Below are positions 10,887 to 21,619 of a stretch of DNA of 64,000 nt, one piece after another. How positions within the stretch are numbered: position 1 is the first letter of the stretch; every line of letters starts with the position of its first letter. The DNA lies in NCBI GenBank assembly GCA_030268105.1, contig BSDZ01000008.1, positions 2,232,001 to 2,296,000 on the forward strand, in the 5' to 3' direction. Origin of the DNA: Volvox africanus. Taxonomy: Eukaryota; Chlorophyta; Chlorophyceae; Chlamydomonadales; Volvocaceae. The position numbers and the translations under genes are program-made. The notes beneath the pieces were generated by a model that saw only the letters and a list, made by a program, of their open reading frames with translations, did not search any database and was not told the origin of the DNA.

Positions 10887-13800
10887 ACCCTATGCTGCGG
10901 ATAGATTGGCCCCAAACCAGGTGCGCGAATAACTTGCAGTAATAATGATACGGGTTGGTGAAAAGTTGGTGATGTCAAACAGGCTCCGCAACGAGCGAGA
11001 ATGGCACATCGAATATGTGCGAAGCATGTGTGCTAAAGTACACGATCATGAGGAGAGGTGAGCCTATATACATATCATTTAAGTAGATAAGGGGAAGGGG
11101 CTACATGCAATTGCTGAAGCGGCGAGCGACGGAGCAGCTAGCATGCGATGCACGCGCCGGCTACCTCCAAGTATATAGATAGATAGGTAGATAGATATGT
11201 ACGGATCTTCGCGGCCGTTATTTTTGCCACACGGCCAGCAGGCAGGACTACGAAGAAAGCGCGAATAGAAGAGGCTATACCGTACACATGCATGGTCAGA
11301 TGGAGGACTCATAAGGGCCCGCCTTGCTCTGTAGCCGTGACGCAGAGGCCGTGAGCATACGTGAATACTAATGGATTTATAACGAAAGCGTTGGTTAAGG
11401 TACGTCAGTTATTAGCTAGTTCGTCATACGTACGATCGGAACACGTACACCAACGACCAGCCAGTAAATCAACGACCAACATACTGCAAGACACATTACT
11501 GCGTACATAAGTCGGAGTTTGCGCATTAATAATGTGGAGGGGAAACCCCAAGTCCCCAAACACACACAAACACGCACACGAGTAAATCCTTTGCTTGTCT
11601 CCTGCCTCCTCCGCAGCATACGATGAATCGGCTCCCTGCGCTATGTACCCCATCCTGTGCTATACTCATCAACAGATGCCGTGCCAATGACCGTTATGCG
11701 GTTCGGAGCAATGGCAGTCCCGCCACTGCCTCTGGAGAATGTGTGCGCTGGTAGGCGAGTCAGATAGATTACGTACTGAACCCAGCAGCTCGCAGGCCAC
11801 CGAATGAGCCTGCCAGCCAACTTTTCATTCGAGACCTTCCTGGCCACATTCCTGCGAACTACTTAAGTAGTCGTACGGAATCGTTCTTGGCACATACTGA
11901 TGTCGAAATCTGCTCGTTCTGACTCAACACAATGAAAACAATGCGAGAAGTGCACGCCGCTGTGACTCGCCTCATTGACATCACTATCCTGGACTCACAT
12001 ACATACACATACACACATACATACACATACACTTGAGCAGCTAGGTGTCCCCCGTTTTCTGTTGGGCCTTTCTGTGGTTTCTTGGTGGCCCTGAGTGCTC
12101 TGTGAGTGGCCAGGCGAGAGCCTGTGAGGGCTCGCTGGCCCTAGTGAGAGGGGTAGCACGTGGCAGGACAGACAGACAAAGCCACGTGTTCCTCCCCTGC
12201 GCTGTGGCTCGGTCCGGTCAGGACCCCCGGTGCTCGTCTTTGAAGGGCGAGTCGCCCACAGTGTAACACCCATACATACACATACACACATACATACACA
12301 TACACACAATACATACACATACACATACACACACATAGGTATTCCGGGTGATGGTAGCTTGGTCCGCTATTAATCTCACGCTCTACGTGATGGAGTTCAA
12401 GTAGTGGTCATAACAACTAACAACTAATCCACAGGTCCCAACAAACATGAGACAGCAGCGGGTGATGTAATCTGCTGCAAAATTTCAAAGTATTTCATTT
12501 CCGTACGCACCCCACAGGACATCATTATCTCAGCACTTATTAACTGCTGTCATTGATTGACGCGCCACGCGAAGTCGGCATTGATTACTGTTACGCCTGG
12601 CACCTGAATCTTACAGCGGGCAGGCATTAAACACGCATAAACGCACGAACGCACTGCACCCGACATCTACATCTACACGCCGAGTTTCGCCGTTTTTTCC
12701 CTGTTCAGGAATCAGCTGCACCGTCAGGGGCCAGCAGCAGCGGTGCACCTACATCGGCCTGTATGTACGTTGTGACACGTGGTTGTCGATCGCGGCCTCG
12801 TCATCTTCGTCCGTTCCACCCTGCCAGTTAATAAGCGCAAAGGCGCGTTAATGGTAACGATCGACAGACACGCAAACACGTGCACTACTGCTAGCGCAGG
12901 AGTCAATGTGTCTAAGTAATAAAGTAATTGCCGTCCGCTCGCTCAATCATGCGCGCTCGCACATGAGCACGCATGCACGCACACACGGATAACCCACGCA
13001 AGCAAGCTTGGACAGCGCGCGGCGGATAGTGTGTTGCACTCAATGTCCTCAGTCGGTGGCCCGCTTTCGCCTTAGTACGGAACACTTACATGCGCAAGCA
13101 AGGCTTCACCAGGCCTTATATATGATTCTTCCGTATCAACAAATTAGCAATCGACTCCATGCTCGACTACATACTCGACAAGTGAGCCTTCCAGCAGCTA
13201 TCCATGCCGTACATACATACATTCTTTGATGGCTTCGTTATCGCGAATATAGACTTCTTTTGGAACAAATCAATTGGATGCTAAGTGCTGCCCATATTGC
13301 AGCATGAAACTAGCAATTTCATGATAGGTAAAAGCCCCTAGGAAAAAAACCTCGTCCAATTTCAAGGCATGCATGAGATACATACATACGCTCTAAGCGT
13401 AGACGCTTTAAACGTTATACCTCAAAATGATATATGCATGTCTGTGTGACGAAAGATGCACCCAATGACGTACAGCCGCAATTCCGTCCCTTGCTTTCAT
13501 CATAATGATCCTATGGAAAATTCCACTTCATTCCGCGCGCTCGTGGATCCACCTTTGCATGCCCGACGCACTGCAGTAAATAAACGTGGGCGCGCCTAGG
13601 CCTGACCCAATCTTTTCCGTGCACCGACACCGAGACGTGCTAAAAATATGTTTCCATGCCACGTCCTGTTCGCTCGTTAATCGTTCCCTGTATGATACCC
13701 ATTCTCCGACTTGACGGCAAGGAAGCCCATGGCCAAACGGGCTATTTACTTGCCTCGTAAGCTGCTTCCATGGCACGTAAGCCAGCTGCTGCCCTGCTGC

Positions 13801-13908
13801 CCTGCACGTAAAGCCATCGCGACCTTGACCGCGACCGCGACGACGTATGTAGCACAGATACGCAGGTACGCTGGGGATTGCCGCACGCAGGCCTCCTGCG
13901 CCGTATCG

Positions 13909-16900
13909 CTACTTGCAGCGCACGCCGGCGACATTAGAGACCCTACAGGAGGCAGGTACGGCACCCCAGCCTGATCCTGAACACGTCGCCACGGTTTGAA
14001 TGATCTCACAGATCACGTTGTACCTCCAGAATCGCATTCCTCCGGGTAGGGGAGGTACACCGGGATCTGACGTGTCCAAGGCCTCCGCGACGGCGGCGTA
14101 AGCGCCGCCGTTCAACTGGCGGCAGACTACCTCCGCTGAAATGTCGTCCCAAGAATAATTTGGGTCGTCGTACTGATTGCAGTATGCCCCCCATGTTTGG
14201 TTGTGGCAGATCTCCACGCGGCCCACGGCGGGTAGGGACGTCCGTACGGCACCTGTCGCCGTGACAATCTGTATGGCGCCCTCCACATTGCCTACATTTT
14301 TGTGTGTGCGTGTTTGTGTGTGTGTGTTTTGCGTGGGTAATCGTGGGAAAAGGAGGGAGCGGGGCGGGAGCAAGGGTTCAACCATATCACCGCAGCCCGA
14401 GGTTGCTAGACAGAAGCCGTCCTTGATTGCTCTGTACGACAAATGATAATGATAGTATTACGGCCATTACTGTTACAAAGATCTCGACGCGTCGGGATAT
14501 GTTATATATATCGGGGCATGGCAACTACTTCGTCAGCATAGCGCCATGGAAGTAAGCGCCCTGTGGGCCGAGTAGGTTAAACAAAAAAGGCATCCAGTGT
14601 TTTTACAATTACGTCCCACCAGCCATACCACCTCGTTCCTCCGTAACCATGCATGGTGATCGAAGAAGGATAAGGACGGAGGCCAAGGAAAGGTGAATGG
14701 TACTGGGAGGTGCACCCATGAGGCAGAAGCTGGCCGGCTAGAGGCGCATCAAAACGATTACTGCAGAATGAAGTATACACATAACACATGTTGGAAACAG
14801 ATTTGGACGGGAATGATAACTTTTCAAAGCTGCACATGTATGCTAGCATGGCATGACATAAAACTTCGATGAAACTCACACGTTACGTTTGGGCGAGGCG
14901 GCAGCGGTGGCGGGCTTCGCGGTGGCGGCGGCCGTGGTAAATTGGGTGGCGGTCGAGGCAAGTTGGGTGGCGGCCGAGGCAGGTTGGGTGGCGGGGAAGG
15001 TAGGTTGATACACATGGCTCCCGCATCGCGTTTATGGTCAGCACAGCTCGATAGGAATGATGCGTTGCGACTGCTGCAAGCTGTTAGCCTGGACTCAGAA
15101 CCCGTGCAGTTGACGTCCGATAGCAGGACGACTTGCTCAGCGGAGCCAACGGCAAAACTCTCCGCGGTTAGGACCACACCCGTGCTGAAGCCCAATTCAC
15201 GGCAGGCCACCGCTGCGTCGGTGTTGCCCCATCCACTGTCACAGACCTACAGGGGGGGGCAATCGAGCACACGAATCATATAAGTTCCAATGAAGCGGTG
15301 CGAAGTTGTCAGAATATGTGTGTATGTATACAGGATAGGCTGTGCCATTACTCAGTTCCCCACCCCCATGACACACGCCAGGCTACGGCCGGCGTACTAC
15401 TACTTGTACTACTAATCTATTCTAATCTAATATCTAATATACATGATTTATATATTCATGTTATGTCATGTCATGTCATGTGTGTGTGTGTGTGTGTGTC
15501 TGGACAAGGATCAGATCACCAGATCTTGCAGATGCGATGGAGGCAGTTGTCCCCGTAACTTCGATTTGGGGGAGGGGGAGAGGCGAGAATGAAGAAATGA
15601 AAAAACACTACTACATTACATAACGCACCGTCCCCCATAAGCCGCTGGTGGAGCAAACCTCCACACGGCCTGAACTGCTGCTATTGCCTCCCACAAGCCG
15701 TACGCTCCCCAGGCTGTTGCCTGCGAACCCGCGAAACAGCGATCAGCATCAGTGTGGGAGGGGAGAGGATGGGAGGGGAGATCAGAAGGTAGGTTGTAGT
15801 GCATCACATGAGGAAGGACAGGGTTCAGACACACATTGGCACAGATGAATGCCTGCAGCTTACTTGGGAGCCCTAGAGCAGATGCCAGGACAAGGTAATT
15901 GCATGTAGCTAAGCCGGGCGTTTATAAGCCAGGAAGAGGGGAGTCAGTGGATCCGTGTATCTTGATGTGAATATGGGACATGCAGCCCTTGCAGATATGT
16001 CCCTGGTAATCCCAAATACTTACAGCGGAAGGAGGTGGGCGGCCGGGGTGGACGTGGCGGCGACGGCGCTAATATCGCAGAGTCGTTGGAGCATATAAGG
16101 CCCACCGCCTGACGCAGGGGATCGCAGGTGGTGCCTCCCCAGCCGGCAAAGAGACACTGCGTTAATCTCAGAAACCAACCCCATAAGTCTCCGTTAGCGC
16201 AATCGACGTTTTCCATCCAGAAGGACGCGCCGGGTCCTGGGTCGCCCGCCACCGAAGAGTTCGGTGGACCCATGGGTCGGCCGTACAGGTAGCCCAGCTG
16301 CCGGCAAGCCACGCGTGCTTCCGGCAGTCCAAAGGTGTCGTCGCAAACCAAGCCGTAGCGCCCGCTGTAGCACACCTCCAGGCGGCCGGTGCCCTTGGGT
16401 TGGCCCGTCAGGGGGACCAGCCGCAACGCCCCGTCCTCCGAACACTCGGGGGGAGGTGGCTGTGGCGGTGCGATGGGGGCTGGAGCGCTAAAACACACCA
16501 CGCCGGCGTCTTCTTGGTGCGTGCAAGCCGTCTGTCCCATGGGCGATCGGCGTTTGCATGACATCAATGATGTCTCCGTCCCCGAGCAATCCACGTTTGA
16601 CAACCAGATGGACATGTTGAGGGGACCGGGTGCCACAGCTTGAAGGCTTAAATCGAAGACGCTGCTGGGGGGCGGCAGCGATACCGCATCTGTTGGTGCG
16701 GACCGTGTCAACGCCCAACCCGTGGTGTACTTCAGCTGTCTGCAGACGACAATTGCGTCGTTGTTGTCCCAGCCGTCATCACACACACTGCGGATGGGGG
16801 CAAGTAGCGATGTACGAGAAAACGGAATCGGATAACGAATTTGCCAAAGCAACAACAAAGGAATCAAAAATGTACCATCACACCTGGACTAAAAGCATTA

Positions 16901-19900
16901 CCCTCAACTTTATTCACCTCAAGGAAATCAAAGCACCTAACTCGAACAAATCCAAAAATTCCTGCGGTCAATCCGATCCATCCCATTGCAAACGAACTCC
17001 ATCCCACAAGCGCAATCGAAACCTACGTATGCAACCCAAAATTGCTCACCTGCCCCACTGGCCCGCGGAGCACACCTCCACTCGGCCTCTGGCCTTAACG
17101 ACAGCCGGCAGGGTGCGATTTGAGGCTGTAGTGGCGCCGAGGGACGCCACAAGCCGTACCATGCCCTCCTGAGCGCAGGGGTAGTCCCCTGGTTGCCAGT
17201 TATTGCTGCCATTCGTTGAGCCCGACGCCGGCGGCGGTGACGCCACGGTGGGGTTCTCGCAAAATACGCCAGCACCAGTGCGTTGGTTACACATAATATC
17301 TAACGAGGTGTTCCGGGCGCATTCTGCCAGCATCCCCTCATTGCCGAGACATGTGATGTCACCGTAATGCATGGGCACCGACGAAGCTGCGGCGGCGAAC
17401 CACCCTCCCTGGACGGCCTCTCCGCCGGCTGTGTAGCCCAACTGGCGACAGGCCACCCGGGCATCGTCCCAGGTCCAACTGGCGTCGCAGATGGTCCCCC
17501 AGACGCCGTTGTTGCAAATCTCGACTCGACCAGACCAAGAGTTCTGGCCGTCCATCAGACGCAACTGGCCGTCCTTGCCTGTTCGGAGAAGAACGCATGG
17601 GGACAAACGCGATCTGGCATGAAGCCGCCGAAGCCGTGGTCGAAATATGCGCAATAAGGAGGGCAGAGAGCGAGCACCGGTCTAGCAGAGCCTTTGCGTT
17701 GAGAAAACTGTCCCAACACTCCCACAGCGCATGATTGCTTCCATGCTTTGCTGGGGTCAGTTGTCTTCCAATCTCTCCCATTCCCTTTTCCTACTACAAA
17801 ATAGCGCCGTCACCCGTTATACGACATGAGCCCATGTATCATCCCGAGGGGTTCTTGTGCCCCCAATACCCGATCCTCAGTCCTCAGCCTTCACAAGACG
17901 GGCCAAGTGATTTGCCCAGTGGATATGGATAGTACGGTGAAGAGGTTTCGGATCGTGGTACTTTTGGAAACGTGGACTCTGGCCCAGGACCATTCGTCAG
18001 GACCATTGCACACCCCTGCCCTTGCATCATGTAGGTCTAAGTTGCTTAATTAGGTATCTGGATTACGGTTCATTTGAATTGGGCTTGAAGAGGCCCTGCC
18101 CTGTCCTGCCCTGCCCTGTTCTTGGCTAGCTGTCTACGTAAGGCACTATCTGCATGTCCACACATGCTGGTAAAATTATAAATTATTGATTTCGACGTGC
18201 GCCCTCGCAACAACACCGCGCCATATTCAGAGCTCAGCTCCTCACGCAGCTAGCCACAAGGCCCTCGGAACTCGCAGCGAATGAACCACGCCACCACGAC
18301 GCCGTCACGCCTACGTGACCTCACGAACCCGCTGTCTTCTAAGATTGCTCGGACATCACGCACCTCCCAGTCAAAGGGAAGCCAGTTTGCTACGCTGTCA
18401 TGTTGCCACTGGGGACCCGACCCGTAATAGCGCCTGACGAACCAAACGGCCCAAACCCCCAGCATACTCACATGCTGCACCCATTTGCGGAGATGAGGAA
18501 ACGGACTGGGATGGGCCACTTAAGGACGGAGTGACGGAGGCCAGTGATAATCGGACGCCGATGCCGGAGTTGCTCTCTGGCTGTGGGTTGGCGCCTTCAT
18601 CGCCTGAGCTGCTGGAAGCTGGTGCAGCGAGGGAGGCCAGCGGCGTTGTTTGCTGCCGGGAAACCACCCCTGCCGCACCAGCCGCCGCCACAGCTTCCGG
18701 CTTTGATGCGGCAGTGGTGAGCTGCGCTGGGTTCCAATCCATGGTTGGCGGCGCAGCTGTCGCCATCCATGCGGGTGTCGATCCGTAAACTCCGGTTTTC
18801 GCAAGATCCAAATCCAGATTGAATGGATTTGGAGAAGGGTCCACCAGAAACCGGGTGCTCCCGAGTAAAGGTGGTGGCAAGATCGTCCTTGACCCAGGTG
18901 GTGGGGGGATGGGGGGCCTGGGGGCCGGAGGTCGTGGCGATGGGGGCCTGGGAGCCGGAGGTCGTGGCGATGAGGACCTGGGCACACTAGAGGGCGGCAA
19001 TGGTAGCGGTGGAGACCAGAAGGGAGGCGGGGCCCGCTTGACAGCCGTTGACGGCGGCAGTGGCGGCGGGGGCCGCCACGGCGGCGGGAGGCGGGTCACA
19101 GGTGTGGGGCGTAAGAATGCCGCCACAGGAAGATTCGGAGGCGGGCGGCGTGGCGACGGTAGTGGGGTGTTGTTTGGCACGGGTGGTCGGATGGGCGGCT
19201 GTGGCGGCGGCGGGCGGCTAGGTGATGGCTGTGGTACGGGCGTCCAGATCCATCGCACCAGGTTATTGAAGTGAAAGGCGTCAATGGGTGTCCAGTAAGA
19301 GTACTGCCATTCGTACCCGGGACCACCACTCAATACGCCGAGCACCCGCATGTCAGTCAGGTCTAAGGTGGCCATACCCGATTGGCCCTTTCGAGAATAG
19401 CAGTAATTGTACATTAACCACATAGGCCGGCACTGCGATGTTGTTAAAAAACACTGGTCGCACTGGGCTACCCAGGTGCTCTCGGCATATCCACAGGCCA
19501 GCGTTTTGGGGTACGACGTCCGCGCACAGTCGTACTTGATACCCAGCCAAGACGTGTAGGGGCTCTTCACGCGAATCACCGCTATATCAAAATAATTGAC
19601 AGTTGAGCTCTGGTCCGCATAAGACTTGTTCGTATTTTCAGTACGGTAAAACGTTACGTAATCAGCTGTGTATGTCGGCGTCGATGGCGTTATGGCGTCA
19701 AACACACTGTTCCCGCCTGCCGATAGGCCGGGGTATATGCGAAAATTGACAAAGCCGGTATAATTGCTGAAATCCCACACGCAGTGGGCCGCTGTGAGCA
19801 CATCCCAGGGGGTGATGAAGGTGGCGGAGCAATGGTAACGCGGAGCAGAAGTGCTATTTCCATTGTATGAGAGATAGGCCATTGCGCTATAGGGATACAC

Positions 19901-21619
19901 GGTGCCGTTTAAAACACGCCAGCGAGGATCCTGAAGGAGTTGCCGCTGCCGCTGCCCCTGCGGCCGATCCTCCGCTTCTTCACTGCCCTCGGCAGCCCCG
20001 GGCTCCACGATAATGTTTGAGGGCTGCTTTGCTTCTGCTACTGCTGCTGCTTTTGACGCATCAGCGGCGGCGAGACTAGCGTCGCCGCTGCCATCAGTCC
20101 AGCCCGCATGGTCCTCGGTGCCGCTGCCGCTGAGGTTCTCCCCCGCCGTCTCCGCCTGCGACTCGAGCAAGGTCCGTTTGCGTACCGGCGGCAACCGCGC
20201 CGGCCTTGGTGAGGCCTCCATAAAGAGGGCCCCCGTGTCCAAAGTGTAGCGAATGGCCCGGACCTGGATGGGAAGTGCCAGACAGCCAAACTATGAGATT
20301 CTAGGAATGGTATTGGCCAGCAAAGAGTGAAGCACGGAGCAGCAGCCGACTGAGTGGGCTAGAAGAAATGCGCGGTTAAGTTAGTGAGGCCCGAATGCGG
20401 TTCATCCATTCGTGGCTACAGGGAGGTGTTGGTTGTTGATGGAGCCCAAGCTGAACAGTACCGCACCACACCTCTCGTCAACATACCAACGGCTAACTGG
20501 TAGGCGACGGCCCGTCCGTTTTTAGCTAAACCGCGCACGCACGCCACATGGACATGACATGATGTCACTCTCATTTCCCGAGGGGACTACACCTGCAGTT
20601 TGTCCAGGAGTGCGTCTGCAGCGGCCGCGGCGTCGGCAGTGCCACTTGCTGAATCCCCAGGACTGATCCGCATGCTGCGGGGGAACGGAGAGAACCGGAA
20701 ACGCAAGATCGGCCGCGGCCTCAGGATCAAAAGCGGTCATGTACAGCGATAAAAAGCGATTCCTTTTCCTTCGTAACGGGGAAGTCATCTTACATGAGGT
20801 ATATGGTCTGCGCGTACATGTTGGTATGCGGGGAAATATGGTTGCAAATGGGTAAGTATAAAGTTTAGGTAAAGCTATTTCGCGGCAGATTGGTCGGGGA
20901 ATATACCGGGTGGGACGATGAGATCTGGTCGGACGCGCAGTGACGGACAGTGATGACGGACGCCGCAAACACGTCCAAACGTTTGTGCCTGTCCTTACCT
21001 GTCACCCAACTTGGCAGGGTCCCAATCCGCGGACGGCCCAGATCGTAGTGCTAGTGAACCCACAAATACGAAACCGTCCGACTGGAAGCGTTTAAAATCT
21101 GCAGCGCGATGCTTTCGGCGCCTGAAGGACGTCGCGGAAGGTGAAGGGACTGCGGACCGTTTGGAAATTGCATTCGAAGCTGTCCGGGATCCAGCGGACT
21201 GAATGCTAGCAGCTTCAACGGTGGGGGTTGCAGTTGTGTCAGCCGTTGGCGCAGCCGTAGTGGCTGCCACCCCGTAAGCCCAACGACGAAGAAGCTCATC
21301 GCCTACAACATTTCGAATTATATCGACATGTATACATACATGTATGTATGTTCTAAGTGTTCCTTGTCTCGGATCCTGCAATTGCTCGCGAGCCCCTACC
21401 TTCACATGGACCCTCAACTCCTAGCTGGTCAGTCTGGCACTCGGCCAGGCAAGGATGCTGATAAGTTATTCCGTTAACGCAGACAGGCGCGATTTCAACT
21501 GGGCAATCATGGCAGTTCCAAGCTCGCTTAGGTGCTAGTTTGCGTTGAGCGGAAGAGACTGTGATTACGGATAACGCCAGGACTAACCCGGCGGCTAGGC
21601 AATTTGCCCAGTGCATCAT
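13909..21619 (-). CDS. Gene B: secreted mosaic protein: Kazal, S1-type protease, Pro-rich spacer, five SRCR domains
   Basis: Nine exons join in phase: 21619-21400, 21302-20999, 20674-20593, 20263-18472, 17578-17050, 16787-16024, 15720-15629, 15246-14880, 14291-13909 (stop). Together they give 4533 nt, about 1510 residues. Residues 1-25 are a signal peptide. The Kazal domain is about 36-72 with Cys 36, 39, 47, 57, 61 and 72. Residues 74-202 form an Ala/Thr-rich linker. The protease domain is about 325-545 with the triad H362 (TAAHC), D428 (FDIAVI) and S497 (GQSGM). A long Pro-rich spacer and Ser-rich stretch end exon 4. Five SRCR domains follow, with Pro-rich linkers before the last three. The joint of exon 4 to exon 5 is the least certain: it rests on a GTGAGTATG donor and the same phase-1 split Cys codon seen at two later domain borders. 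If it is wrong, B is two genes. Confidence 0.82.
15335..15395 (+). repeat. Dispersed repeat R3, copy a
   Basis: Matches 50636-50700 in the same orientation: shared GGCTRTGCCA, TCAGTTCCCCA or TGAGTTCCCCA, and ACACACGCCAGGCTACG. It lies in a gene B intron. Boundaries are approximate and its nature is unknown. Confidence 0.55.
15478..15499. repeat. (TG)n tract in a gene B intron
   Basis: An alternating TG run preceded by four CATGT units, in the intron between exons 7 and 8. Confidence 0.85.

Larger units (their letters stand above)
7156..13908. other. Repeat-rich intergenic region, no gene seen
   Basis: About 6.7 kb without a convincing coding region. It holds a (CAT)n tract at 8044-8089, (AT)n at 8243-8268, TAGG repeats at 10271-10292, and CA/TACA-rich tracts at about 11997-12032 and 12266-12338 that bracket 230 bp of ordinary sequence. 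It also holds two LTR-like insertions, one copy of a roughly 200-bp dispersed repeat, and a perfect hairpin at 10849-10886, listed separately. Short open frames here are dominated by simple repeats. Confidence 0.6.
13909..17578 (-). other. SRCR array of gene B (five domains)
   Basis: SRCR1 lies in exon 5 (GRVEICNNGVWGTICD ... VACRQLGY). SRCR2 starts in exon 5 (GRVEVCSAGQWG) and continues in exon 6 (VCDDGWDNNDAIVVCRQL). SRCR3 is in exon 6 (GRLEVCYSGRYGLVCDD). SRCR4 is split over exons 7 and 8 (GRVEVCSTSGLWGTV, then CDSGWGNTDAAVACRELGF). SRCR5 fills exon 9 (GRVEICHNQTWGAYC ... VVCRQLNGG) and ends at GVRCK. SRCR2 and SRCR4 are interrupted by an intron at the same place, just after the W-G motif. 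SRCR domains are known ligand- or matrix-binding modules; the partner here is unknown. Confidence 0.93.

Noticed and set aside
18250..18519. 89-codon minus-strand open frame (VANWLPFDWEVRDVR)
   Set aside because: It overlaps the end of gene B exon 4 in another frame and continues into the intron. No splice partner keeps it in frame, though it looks somewhat protein-like.
18819..19274. Gly-rich plus-strand open frame
   Set aside because: It is the antisense of the Pro-rich spacer and protease end of gene B; the same antisense pattern occurs in gene A at 27-302.
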